From positions 1-61,558 of the forward strand of contig MWCA01000025.1 in assembly GCA_002069785.1 (NCBI GenBank): a stretch of 61,558 nucleotides of DNA, in the 5' to 3' direction. This DNA is from Lentisphaerae bacterium ADurb.Bin242 (GTDB lineage Bacteria; Verrucomicrobiota; Lentisphaeria; Victivallales; UBA1829). The position numbers were made by a program, and so were the translations under genes. Positions within the stretch are counted from its first letter, which is position 1, and every line of letters begins with the position of its first letter. Shown here piece by piece: positions 9,093 to 17,875 of the stretch. The notes below the pieces were generated by a model that searched no databases, was not told the DNA's origin, and was given only the letters and a program-made list of their open reading frames with translations.

Positions 9093-10859
9093 CTATTTTG
9101 CTTCGACGCCGGTTCCGATCTCAACGAGTTTCATGCTTTCGATGAAAAAAAACTCATCCGGACCCAGTCCATTCCAGATCACATAGGCCCATCCGTAACG
9201 GCAGTTATTGGGTGTATTGGCCACAAGAGTCATCGTTATTCTCTTCCCCTGACACGGTTTGTAAAATTCGCTGCTTTCCTCGAACGAAGAGGAAAGGATT
9301 TCCTTTCCTCCGCCCAGAATAATCCGGGAGCTCATTTGCGATTCAGTGCCGAAAGGGGACCACGCTTTGACTTCAAGCGCATAGGTCTTCCGAGATTCCA
9401 GAGGCAGAAGCCGGCGCGCCGCAAGCCAGGTGGAAGGAGACGGCTGCAAAACTTTGATACGTTTTTTCCCATCCTCCTGCTCGATTGCCACCTTCACTCC
9501 TTTGTAGGAAATCCGCCATTCCTTTTTTTCCAGTTCATCGGGAAGGTCCGGTATCAGGTTCTTTTTCCGATCGAAGTCAAGGGTGTCGCGCAGTTTGTTC
9601 CGCAATTCGGCTCCGACATCCGGCCGGGCGGCCGTTGCAAATCCCTTTTCACGGACAGCGGGATTGTTCCGCCAAGGGAGGAGAGCATTGAAAAAAATCG
9701 CCCCTGTCCGGGTATATTCAGAAAGGTTATCCGTATGGAAATTCCCATTGAAACGATCGGAAGCGATCTTCTGAAAGACGGTATGAAATCCAGAGGAATA
9801 CTCCATGGCTCCGGGAAGTTTCTCGAGCATTGCCATAACTTCCCCTGTCCCTGTGAATTTTCCACCGACGGGAATAAGTCCACCCCCGCCGCCGTACGCG
9901 GCCGCTTCATGAAATTTGAAGAAATCAAAAAGTTTTTCCGCACGGTAACATTGATCGGCATTGCCGTCTTCTTTTGCGGCGGCAAGCATTTTTTCCATCA
10001 TTGAACGCCATTCTTCGAGTTTGCCGTCCGGGAGCGCATAAAGATAAGAACGCATCATGCCCCGTTTGAAATAGGTTGTTCCGGGAGTGAACCAGGAGGT
10101 TTGCCGGACCTCATCCGAGGTCCAGAATTTTTCACAGGACTCATAATATTCCTTGAGAAATTTTCCGGCTTTCTTCCCCACGGCCGCATCGCACCAGTCC
10201 TGAATGATCCGCCAAGGCTCGAGTTCCGGATGAAACGCGAGTTTGTAGGCAAGATACCGTTTGACGGCATCGCCGGAATAAGAGCCGGTTTCGATGAAAA
10301 GCGCTCCTGCATTTTTTGAAGTTGCAAACCGGAATGCATCCGCATGAATTGCCGGAGTCAGACGCGGAATCGAATAATCCCGCGCCATAAAGAAATATTC
10401 CCAGATACCGATGTGGCGGGCGACCTGTCCCCAGGCCTCGACCAGCTTGTGATTCTCCGTCCGGCGTTTCGGGCTCAGTTCCTGATGAATATCGAGGGTG
10501 ATGAACGGAACGATATTCGGATGGAGCTTGAATTCCGGCGGGCGGATAACCTCTCGATAGGCAACGACGCCGTAGAGTCGACCGGGATACTTTTCATCGA
10601 CCGCGGAAACTACCTTATTAAGCCAGTGATAATAGATCGTGGAGTGGTCCCGGTATCCCATGAAGGAGGATGTTTTTCCGCCATCCGCCTTTCTGCAGTT
10701 TTCACACTCGCAGAAACAGCCGATGTCATTGACACCGAGAGAGATGTATTTCCGTTCCGGTTCCTTTTCCAGAAGCGCACAAATGTTCTTTACCGCTTCG
10801 GAAACGCATTCCGGATTGCTGAAACAAGGCTGCCATCCGACCAGTTTGTTTTCCGGCAC
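9093..10859 (-). pseudogene. DUF4838 protein missing its N-terminal third
   Basis: 588 codons remain from a GTG at 10859. The sequence begins at VGWQPCFSNPECVSEAV, matching the middle (about residue 250-290) of the two intact DUF4838 proteins in this window (QPCSTNPQGL and QPCTTNPETL). The family Cys cluster CFCECENC is present. An in-frame TGA lies three codons upstream and only 225 bases separate it from the next gene, so the signal peptide and N-terminal domain are lost. No ribosome binding site precedes the GTG. DUF4838 proteins are putative secreted glycan-active enzymes related to GH67/GH20-type folds. A C-terminal sandwich remains (about 440-585). Probably non-functional, or a remnant of a deletion. 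Confidence 0.75.
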
Positions 10860-11084
10860 GATTCGAACTCAACTGGAAATTTTTGGGATATTCTCTCTCC
10901 GTTTTTCCGGCAGTGCGGAAATCACTAAGGCACATACTGAAAGCGAGTTTGTAAGTTGGGGAGTTTGTGTCGAGAAAAAGAGCGCGGGAATATGCTTTCT
11001 TCCGACAGTTCTTCCGGAATTTTTCCCTTCTTCTGTCCTCATGAAAAAACGGCTTGCCATCGGAAAGCTGATACGACAACGACC
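10860..11084. other. Gap at the DUF4838 truncation point
   Basis: No coding sequence recognised. The left edge is the break in DUF4838 homology and carries GATTCGAAC, which happens to match the T-loop consensus of tRNA genes, but I could not fold a tRNA T-arm around it. The stretch may be a deletion scar. Confidence 0.4.
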
Positions 11085-12395
11085 TTACAGGTAAAGTTCC
11101 CGGAGGCGCGACTTCGGGTTGTCCGTGGAAAGGATCGGCGTTTTCAATCCCAGCGGATTGTCGGGGAACGGCTGGTCCGGATCGATCCCGCAGAGCTCGT
11201 AAATGCTGCCGAGAAGATCGGCAGGGGAGACCGGCCGGGAAGCGACGTTTTCCGTCGTCGCATCGGAAGAGCCCACGACGCGTCCGCCGGCGAAACCGCC
11301 TCCGGCCACCATGGAACAGAAACAGTTGCTGTGGTGATTTCGTCCGCCTTGCCAAGGGGCGTCCCAGTCGATCGCGGGAGTGCGTCCGAATTCGCCGGTC
11401 CACCAGATCACGGTGTCTTTGAGCATGTTGCGCTCATGGAGATCGGCCAACAGGGTTGCCACCGCCCGGTCCATTTCCGGCGCGATCCGGGCCAGCGTCT
11501 CGAAATGCCTTTTGTGGGTATCCCAGCCGGAGGCGTTGATAGTCACATAGGGAACCCCTTGCTCAACCAGCCTTCGGGCGGCCAGGCAGGACTGCCCGAA
11601 ACGGTTCATGCCGTAGCGTTCCCTCATTTCCTTGCTTTCCCGGGAGAGATCAAAGACCTCGGCGGTTTTTCCGAACAGGATGCCTTTCGCCTCCTCGCCG
11701 GCCTGATTGAATTTTCCCGCGGACGGAGCTCCTTTCATCCGGCGGCCGAATGAATCCAGCTCCTCCGCCAGATGGAAGCGGCGTTCCATGCTCTCTCTGG
11801 AAAGGCCGCCGACCGGAGAATAACCGTCCACATTGAAAGTTTGGGCGGCGGGATTGCCGCCTGTGGCGAACGGGCTGTATTTTTCCCCGAGAAAACCGCA
11901 TTCCGAAAAACGTCCCTTGGCCGTGGTCAGCGCGACATAGGCGGGCAGATGATGCCGGACATTCCCGTTTTTCATCATGGCCAGAATCGCGCCGATGGCC
12001 GGATACGTCACTCCGCCGCCGGGCATACGCCCGGTCTGCATCAGGTAGGTGGCGGACTCATGTCCCCGATGAGGATGAGTCATGCTCCGGATAATGGAAT
12101 ATCTGTCCGCCTGTTTTGCCAGTTCCGGCAGGTATTCGCTGACGAAAATGCCATCGACATTGGTCGGGATCGCCTTATGCCCGCCGTTGTAATTCCGGTC
12201 CGCGAGAGGTTTCGGGTCGAACGCCTCCAGCTGGCAGGGACCGCCCCATATCCAGATTTCAATGACGGATTTCGCCGATCCCAGGGTCCGGTTCTTCGCT
12301 TTCGGCTCCATTCCCGCGAACAGGGGACATACGCGGGTCACCGCTCCCAATACGCCCAGTGTCAGGACACTTTTTAAAAATTCACGTCGATCCAT
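11085..12395 (-). CDS. DUF1501 family protein
   Basis: 436 residues with a twin-arginine-like leader (MDRREFLKSVLTLGVLGAV), suggesting export through Tat. Family signatures include MTHPHRGHESATYLMQTGRM, WDTHKRHFETL, GEFGRTPAIDWD and GRNHHSNCF. DUF1501 proteins are sulfatase/alkaline phosphatase-like proteins common in Planctomycetota and Lentisphaerota, where they are usually next to a cytochrome-like DUF1549/DUF1553 partner. None is seen here. A purine-rich GAGGGGAAGAAG precedes the ATG. It lies 63 bases downstream of feoB on the same strand but shows no functional link. Reaction unknown. Confidence 0.85.
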   Translation of the reverse strand: MDRREFLKSVLTLGVLGAVTRVCPLFAGMEPKAKNRTLGSAKSVIEIWIWGGPCQLEAFDPKPLADRNYNGGHKAIPTNVDGIFVSEYLPELAKQADRYSIIRSMTHPHRGHESATYLMQTGRMPGGGVTYPAIGAILAMMKNGNVRHHLPAYVALTTAKGRFSECGFLGEKYSPFATGGNPAAQTFNVDGYSPVGGLSRESMERRFHLAEELDSFGRRMKGAPSAGKFNQAGEEAKGILFGKTAEVFDLSRESKEMRERYGMNRFGQSCLAARRLVEQGVPYVTINASGWDTHKRHFETLARIAPEMDRAVATLLADLHERNMLKDTVIWWTGEFGRTPAIDWDAPWQGGRNHHSNCFCSMVAGGGFAGGRVVGSSDATTENVASRPVSPADLLGSIYELCGIDPDQPFPDNPLGLKTPILSTDNPKSRLRELYL

Positions 12396-12458
12396 TTTCT
12401 TCTTCCCCTCTTTGCCCGATAGACAATAGACCGCAACTTTTCCGGAATGTTCCGTGAA

Positions 12459-14781
12459 TCAGCCGAGCAGTTTCGTGCCGATCTGCAAAAAACTCCCGAT
12501 CTGATAGACGAACAACGTGACAATATAAGCAAGTGCAAACAGCCCGACCGCTTCGGCGACGGCCATCTTCCACGAATTCAACTCCCGACGGATGATCGCC
12601 AGCGTGGCCAGACACGGGATCGAGAGCAGGCAGAAGAGCATGATGCAGAAGGCCTGGAGAGGCGTGTAGTTCTTTACCAGCTGTTCGCGGAGCGGAACGG
12701 ATTCCTCGTTGGCCGCGCCCTCGGCGTAAAGGATGCCGAGCTGGGAAACGAATACCTCTTTCGCTGCCAGTGCGCCGATGCCCGCCGTCGTGAGCTTCCA
12801 GTCGAAACCGATGGGACGGAACATCGGTTCGAGGAACTTGCCGATCCGGCCGGAAAGTGTGTATTCCATCTCTTCGGCTTTCTTTCTGTTTTCCAGACCC
12901 CCGACGGCATCATTGAGCGTCTGCGCCGCGGCAACGACGGCTTTCTGCGGTTCCGTCAGTTCCTTTTTTCCAAGCTCTTCGATCTGTTTGTCCGAAAGGG
13001 TTCCGGCTTCTTTCACTTCCGCGAGACCGGAGGCGTCGAGGAGATTGCCGGCTTCCAGGGTCCCGACCTGAGCCGCGGTAAGCGACTTTTCTTTTTTCAG
13101 CTGTGCGATCTGCGTATCATAGTCCATGGAGAAGGAAGTTTTTTCCGGGAAGGTGTTGGCGATGTAGAGCAGGATGCTGGTCGCCAGAATGATCGTTCCG
13201 GCCTTCTGCACATACATCTTGCCGCGGTCCCACATGTGAAGCATCAGGCTCTTGAGGGTCGGCATGCGGTAGGGAGGAAGCTCCATCAGATACACTTCCC
13301 CTTCCCCGCTGAACAGGGTCGACTTCATCAGGCGCGCGGCAAAGAGCGCGATGACAACCCCGATGAGATACAGGATCCACATGATGAACACCTGTCGGTT
13401 TGCGGGAAAAAACGCCGGAATAATCAAGGCGTAGATCGGAAGGCGCGCCCCGCAGCTCATCAGCGGAAGGATCAGGATCGTGATCTTGCGGTCCCGTTCG
13501 GATTCGATGCAGCGCGTCGCCATGATCGCCGGCACGTTGCAGCCGAAACCGAGGATCAGCGGCACGAAGGAGCGTCCCTGAAGCCCGAAGCGCCGCATGA
13601 TGCCGTCCATCACGAACGCCGCGCGGGACATGTATCCGGAGTCCTCCAGGATCGCGATCGCGAAAAACAGGAACAGGATGTTGGGAAGGAACACCAGCAC
13701 GCTGCCGACGCCTCCGATCACTCCGTCGGTCAGAAGCGAACGCAGATACGGCAGGGTCGTTTCCGGCCAGGAGCCCTTGATGGAGTCGGCAAGATTACTG
13801 AATCCGGCTTCGATCCACCCCATGAAAGGCTCCGCGCAAGTGAAGGTGAAGTAGAAGGTGAGATAGATGATCAGCAGGAACAGGGGCAGTCCCAGGTACC
13901 GGTTGGTGATGACCGTGTCGATTTTATCGGATATCTCGCGACGGTGTTCCTGCGTCATGGTGATGGAATCCTGACAGGCTCCGGCAAGCATCGCGTAGCG
14001 GCGGTCCGCCATGAACGTATCGGCTTCGATCGCGTGTTTTTCCCACAGGTGCCGGATCTGGGCTTCGACTTCCTCGTGAACCGGCTTGAACTCCGCGAGA
14101 CGCGTGGCGGACAGATCGTTCTCCAGCAGCTTGATGGCGAAGAAACGCGACGGAATGTGTTTGTATCTGGTTTCTCCGAGCGCATCGATTTTTTTCACGA
14201 CCGCGCTGATCGCGTCGTCGATGTCCTTCCCGTAGGAAAGCATCGGAATGCCGTGGTTTTCCAGGCCGGTCAGGGTCTTTGCCAGACATTCCAGCAGAGG
14301 TTGAACGCCGTCGCTTCTGCAGCCGACCGTCTGGACGATGGGCGAGCCGAAGTATTTTTCCAGCTTCGGGATGTCGTAATTCAATCCCTTTCTCTTCGCA
14401 TCGTCACTCATATTGAACACCAGAAGCATCGGAATGTGGAGCTCCGCCAGCTGGGTCGTAAGATACAGGCTCCGGCGCGGAATGGAGGAGTCGACCACAT
14501 TCAGGATCAGGTCGATTCCGGAACGGGTCAGCTCCTGGAAGACGATGTCCTCTTCGGGCGAACTGGAGGAAAGCGAGTAGACGCCCGGCAGGTCCACCAG
14601 TTCGATCTGCATCCCGTTCAGAGTGAAGGTTCCCGATTTGCTTTCCACCGTGACGCCGGAATAGTTGCCGACATGCTCAAGGCCGTTCACTCGTCGGAAG
14701 GGTCCCGGTCAGAGCATTGAAAATACAGGTCTTGCCGCAGTTGGGATTGCCCGCCAGCACGACCCTGAAATGTTTTTTCAT
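12459..14781 (-). pseudogene. feoB: Ferrous iron transporter FeoB, frameshifted in the G domain
   Basis: The true start is the ATG at 14781, one base after the feoA stop. This frame gives MKKHFRVVLAGNPNCGKT (G1 P-loop) and FNALTG, then ends at a TGA at 14677. The rest of FeoB lies in another frame from 14690 (GTG) to 12459: HVGNYSGVTVE (switch I), VDLPGVYSL (G3), FNMSDD (G4), Gate domains (RSFVPLILGFGCNVPAIMATR) and the C-terminal membrane helices, with no further damage over 743 codons. Between LTG and HVGN there are 28 bases where FeoB proteins usually have 9, so about 19 extra bases break the frame. Without repair the product lacks the GTP-binding P-loop. Could be an assembly error. Confidence 0.85.
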
Positions 14782-14782
14782 T

Positions 14783-15097
14783 TTATTCGCACTCTTCCTT
14801 CATGACAATCCGGGCGGCATCATCGCGATGGAGCACCATGCTGGTTTCCATGACCTTGACCCGGAGAAGACCTCCGAACGGAGCGTGCGCTTCCATCCGG
14901 AGCTCGGTTCCGGCAACCAATCCGACATCGGCGAATTTCTTCCGGCCCCGCATTTCCGGCAGAAGTCTCGCAATGGTCGCGGTCGAACCGACCGGAACAT
15001 CCGCCAGGGTCAGCCCTTTTCCCGCCGGAATACGGTATCCCGGCCCGCCTTTCCTTTTCCCGCCGCACCCGCACGAACAATTTTTCATTTCCGACAT
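14783..15097 (-). CDS. feoA: FeoA-type iron transport accessory protein
   Basis: 104 residues from the ATG at 15097, chosen because AAGGA lies 8 bases upstream; an earlier ATG (15121) has no site and falls near an operator. A Cys-rich N-terminus (MKNCSCGCGGKRKGG) precedes the SH3-like FeoA fold (LTLADVPVGSTATI; MRGRKKFADVGLVAGTELRM; LLRVKVMETSMVLHRDDA). FeoA is a small cytoplasmic protein thought to modulate FeoB. It is the first gene of feoAB. The Cys cluster is an addition that some FeoA proteins carry and could bind metal. Confidence 0.9.
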   Translation of the reverse strand: MSEMKNCSCGCGGKRKGGPGYRIPAGKGLTLADVPVGSTATIARLLPEMRGRKKFADVGLVAGTELRMEAHAPFGGLLRVKVMETSMVLHRDDAARIVMKEECE

Positions 15098-15125
15098 TTC
15101 CAGAATCCTTCGATCAAGCATGATT

Positions 15126-15141
15126 ATTAGTTATCGCTAAT
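15126..15141. promoter_or_regulatory. ATTAG-N6-CTAAT dyad, candidate iron-responsive operator
   Basis: A perfect 5-bp inverted repeat (ATTAG TTATCG CTAAT) about 30 bases before the feoA start codon. It shares the pattern TTAG-N-GAT-N2-CTAA (bottom strand TTAGCGATAACTAA) with a second site at 15246-15259. A metalloregulator of the DtxR/IdeR or Fur type is inferred. Confidence 0.55.
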
Positions 15142-15217
15142 TATTTGCTCCTGAAAAACACGTTCTCCATTATACCGCCCTCCGGAAAACGCGATTGTTC
15201 CGATCCTTACCGGAAAT

Positions 15218-15245
15218 AATATAATGCGGTTGCCGCATTTTTCAA
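15218..15245 (-). promoter_or_regulatory. feoAB promoter with a palindrome in its spacer
   Basis: On the minus strand TTGAAA (15245-15240) and TATATT (15223-15218) are separated by 16 bases. The spacer is filled by a perfect palindrome, ATGCGG-TTG-CCGCAT on the plus strand (15224-15238). A TTAG/CTAA dyad abuts the -35 box upstream. Transcription would begin near 15210, leaving a leader of about 110 bases before feoA. Confidence 0.55.
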
Positions 15246-15259
15246 TTAGAGATCACTAA
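15246..15259. promoter_or_regulatory. TTAG-N6-CTAA dyad abutting the feoAB -35 box
   Basis: TTAGAGATCACTAA, with a central GATC, directly upstream of TTGAAA. Together with 15126-15141 it defines a shared TTAGNGATNNCTAA element at feoAB. Placement next to the -35 box suits a repressor or activator that responds to iron. Confidence 0.55.
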
Positions 15260-15372
15260 ATTTTTTCAATATTTTCAATGCTTCCGGTTGTGTCTTGCGG
15301 TGCCGAAGCATCAAAGCCACCGATTTCCCAGGGCAGATGCCGTGACAGGCGCTCTCCGACACCTTTGAACTG

Positions 15373-15564
15373 TTACAGCTTTCTTACTGTTTCGGCGGTA
15401 TTGCCGTTGCCTTCCGGGATTCCGGCGCTCTCTTCATCGCGCTCCTGGCAATGATGAATCACATCTTGCCATTCCTGCAATTCACTGTATTCCTGAAGGG
15501 TGAAGCCGCTGTCCCGATATTCGCCTAATTGCTCATCCCAGTATTGCCGTGTCTCCCGTACCAT
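15373..15564 (-). CDS. Small acidic hypothetical protein
   Basis: 63 residues from the ATG at 15564, chosen because GGAGG lies 5 bases upstream. The first 30 residues (RQYWDEQLGEYRDSGFTLQE) faintly recall the N-terminus of IS66-type TnpA accessory proteins (aromatic, spacer, SG-hydrophobic-Ser/Thr-x2-Glu-Tyr). The remainder is Glu/Asn-rich and unlike that family, so a decayed fragment is possible. It lies alone upstream of feoA's regulatory region. I do not assign a function. Confidence 0.4.
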   Translation of the reverse strand: MVRETRQYWDEQLGEYRDSGFTLQEYSELQEWQDVIHHCQERDEESAGIPEGNGNTAETVRKL

Positions 15565-15602
15565 GGTATCCTCCATTTTTTGTTGGTGGAGGTTAATTTA
15601 TC

Positions 15603-15619
15603 ACAGGTTCACATCCTGT
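15603..15619. promoter_or_regulatory. Inverted repeat upstream of the small gene
   Basis: ACAGG-TTCACAT-CCTGT, 5-bp arms around 7 bases, 39 bases upstream of the 63-residue ORF. It could be an operator or a small hairpin. The rest of the 267-base gap (15565-15831) shows nothing else I can support. Confidence 0.25.
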
Positions 15620-15831
15620 AAAAGATGTATCACATTGGGCGGTTACTTTCGCATGATCTGAAATAAGGCGTTTTTTGCCCCCGCAAATCAAAATTTCAAG
15701 AGGTTCGAAATTCCCTCGGACTCTCTATATGCCGGCAGCATTCGCTAAAAGTCGTTTTTCATGGCTGCCAGGCCGGATAGAAACAATCGAATCCTCGTTT
15801 GATGAACGGGCTATGCCGCAAGTGTACCGCA

Positions 15832-16701
15832 TCAACAGCGAGTGGACGTAGCCTCCCGATAACAACCAGGGGAAGAACCGACCATTCTCTTAAACGCTTT
15901 TGACAGATGAAACCGGTTCGAAAATCCGGTTTTTTCCACGATTTCATCAAGCTTCATATCGGTCTTTACAAGCAGTTCGGCAACTTTTGAAATGCGGGTT
16001 CGCAGAATGTAACGCTTTGGCGTTGTCTTCATTTCCATTTTGAAAACCCGTAGAAAATTATTCAGCGACATGTTGACGCGTCGTGACAGACTTTTTAAAG
16101 GAAGAGGCATACTGTATTCCTTTTCGATGATCTGCAAGGCCTTGTAAATTCTGGAATCAATGATTTCTTCTGCTTTTAAAAACACACTGTCGGGCAGCAT
16201 GGAAAAATATTGACAAAAAACTCCAATAATTCTTAGCGCCCCTTTCGTAGGAGACAGCGTATCTTCAATAAACAGAAAATTCTGTTTTAGAAGATCGGAT
16301 GGGAAAACATATAGTCCTCTGACAACCGGAATGTTTGAAGACAACTTCATGTATAGATAAAATTGCATGAAGGATGAATGATTTCTACTTTGAAAAGGAG
16401 TGAACGGGGAGAGCAAATACACCTTGTCGCTTTCCATTTTTATCCATTTCCCATCCACGAACAATTCTCCACCAGGGGAAAGATTCCAGTAAAGAATCCA
16501 GAATGGCACTCTCTGCGGACTGAAATTCCAGTATGCAACGTTGAAGAAATTCATCTCCATGATGGTTGCGGAAATAGTGATTTGAGTATTTCCCCTGGTC
16601 CAATCAAAATGCAGAAGCTTCCCCAATTCAGTATCGGCAATAGAAAAGTTTTTTCGTTCTAAAGAAATCCGGTATGTGTTTTCTGACATAAGAGTATCCA
16701 T
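15832..16701 (-). CDS. AraC-family transcriptional regulator
   Basis: 289 residues. The N-terminal half (about 20-160) is a cupin-like sensor (PGGELFVDGKWIKMESDKVY, LLSPFTPFQSRNHSS). The C-terminal half has the two AraC helix-turn-helix motifs (LPLKSLSRRVNMSLNNFLRV; LDEIVEKTGFSNRFHLSKAF; VGSSPGCYR). No strong ribosome binding site is seen before 16701 or the in-frame ATG at 16689. Base composition is more AT-rich than neighbouring CAZyme genes, as in the adjacent export genes. Its start abuts the broken 5' end of a polysaccharide-export permease, so it probably arrived with the rearrangement that cut that gene. Confidence 0.85.
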   Translation of the reverse strand: MDTLMSENTYRISLERKNFSIADTELGKLLHFDWTRGNTQITISATIMEMNFFNVAYWNFSPQRVPFWILYWNLSPGGELFVDGKWIKMESDKVYLLSPFTPFQSRNHSSFMQFYLYMKLSSNIPVVRGLYVFPSDLLKQNFLFIEDTLSPTKGALRIIGVFCQYFSMLPDSVFLKAEEIIDSRIYKALQIIEKEYSMPLPLKSLSRRVNMSLNNFLRVFKMEMKTTPKRYILRTRISKVAELLVKTDMKLDEIVEKTGFSNRFHLSKAFKRMVGSSPGCYREATSTRC

Positions 16702-17129
16702 GTCGGCAAAAATTCTATTTTTATTTCAACCTAACGGGGATTCTTGGTGGTGTTTATTCATGGGCCATGAGTTCATTGCCTCTTCTGATGATTCTTCTGT
16801 TTCTGCTTGTTGCCGGAACCAGTTTGTTTCTGGCTGCCCTGACTCCATTTTTTCCTGACATGATGTGGCTGGTGGACTTTTTTCTAAATCTTATGATTTT
16901 TCTAAGTGGAGTATTTTTTGATCTGGCAATTTTACCCATGAAACTGCAAAATTTTTTACTTTATAATCCGTTGGCGGTGATTATTACTCAATTCCGCAGG
17001 GTAATTCTCAGTGGAAAATTTCCTGACTGGACAGCACTATTGTATCCTCTGCTTATTTCGTTGTTGTTTCTTATCGTTGGAGGTTGGCTCCTTCATGAAT
17101 TTGAAAAAAAATATCCACGGATGACTTAA
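16692..17129 (+). pseudogene. C-terminal remnant of a Wzm-type ABC-2 export permease
   Basis: The open part from ATG 16767 encodes about 120 residues with three hydrophobic segments: LPLLMILLFLLVAGTSLFLA, then WLVDFFLNLMIFLSGVFF, then LISLLFLIVGGWLLHEFEKK. The linker LLYNPLAVIITQFRRVIL is characteristic of the last third of O-antigen/teichoic-acid export permeases (usually 250-280 residues). The frame runs upstream without stop to 16692, directly at the start of the divergent AraC gene, where homology ends. The N-terminal half is therefore missing. It is followed three bases later by its natural partner, a Wzt-type ATPase. AT-rich compared with the rest of the window. Confidence 0.75.
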
Positions 17130-17131
17130 AA

Positions 17132-17827
17132 ATGAGTAATCAAATTATTTACGATGTTTCACATATCGGAATGTATTATACAAAGAGTGCAACTTTTCCT
17201 TGGCGAAAAAATCGCTTTCAAGCTTTAAAAGACATAAACTTCAAAGTAGAAGCAGGGGATATTATTGGCGTGATTGGGCAAAATGGCGCAGGGAAAAGTA
17301 CATTATTACGGTTACTTGCTGGAATTCTTGAACCAGACAATGGGCATATTTATCGGGCTTATGATAATATCGGAATTTTGAGTTTTGGCGCGGGATTTGA
17401 AGACCGCCTTACCGGTCGTCAAAACATCATGTTGGAAGGTGTTCAGATGGGAATTTCGCGCAGCGTGGTTTATTCCATTTTGGACGCTATCGTAGAATTA
17501 GCAGGAATTGGAGATTTCATCAATCAACCTGTCAAGGTTTACTCAACCGGAATGCGAACTCGACTTGGTTTCGCTATTGCCTACTATCTCCATACAAATG
17601 CACTTTTGATTGATGAAGTTTTTGTGGCGGGAGATGAAAAATTTCAAAAAAAAGCCGGACAACTTATAACTGAAAAAATACAGTCGGGAATTACTGTAGT
17701 TATGGTTTCTCATGCTTTGAATGTTCTTGAGCAACTATGCAATCGTATCATTCATATTGATAATGGAGTGTCACTGCCAGAATTGCCCGTAAAAGAATCC
17801 ATTCAACGATATGTAGCAACAGCATAG
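17132..17827 (+). CDS. Wzt/TagH-type polysaccharide export ATPase
   Basis: 231 residues. Walker A GQNGAGKST, the export-type signature YSTGMRTRLGFAIA in place of LSGGQ, Walker B ALLIDEVFVAGD and the switch His in VVMVSHA are all present. This is the nucleotide-binding subunit that powers export of lipid-linked polysaccharide (O-antigen, teichoic acid or capsule). The protein ends soon after the ATPase fold, so it lacks the C-terminal carbohydrate-binding domain some Wzt proteins have. It follows the broken permease by two bases. The gene is intact but probably has no local membrane partner. AT-rich, with codon use unlike the flanking glycosidase genes. Confidence 0.9.
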   Translation: MSNQIIYDVSHIGMYYTKSATFPWRKNRFQALKDINFKVEAGDIIGVIGQNGAGKSTLLRLLAGILEPDNGHIYRAYDNIGILSFGAGFEDRLTGRQNIMLEGVQMGISRSVVYSILDAIVELAGIGDFINQPVKVYSTGMRTRLGFAIAYYLHTNALLIDEVFVAGDEKFQKKAGQLITEKIQSGITVVMVSHALNVLEQLCNRIIHIDNGVSLPELPVKESIQRYVATA

Positions 17828-17875
17828 GTCATGTTATATTGATCATGGCATCATAAGGATAAAACAAGAAGAATT

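Noticed and set aside
10858..10880. tRNA-like T-loop sequence GATTCGAAC at the DUF4838 break
   Set aside because: The bases around it do not form a T-arm stem, and no D-arm or anticodon arm is found at the right distance.
12447..14720. 757-codon plus-strand frame opposite feoB
   Set aside because: His/Arg/Asp-rich antisense shadow; the FeoB motifs on the minus strand are unambiguous.
15373..15564. Intact IS66 insertion sequence
   Set aside because: Only a faint similarity in about 30 residues; no TnpB/TnpC, terminal repeats or target duplication seen.
16676..16858. 60-codon plus-strand frame overlapping the permease remnant
   Set aside because: It is out of frame with the clear membrane-protein sequence and has no similarity to anything recognisable.
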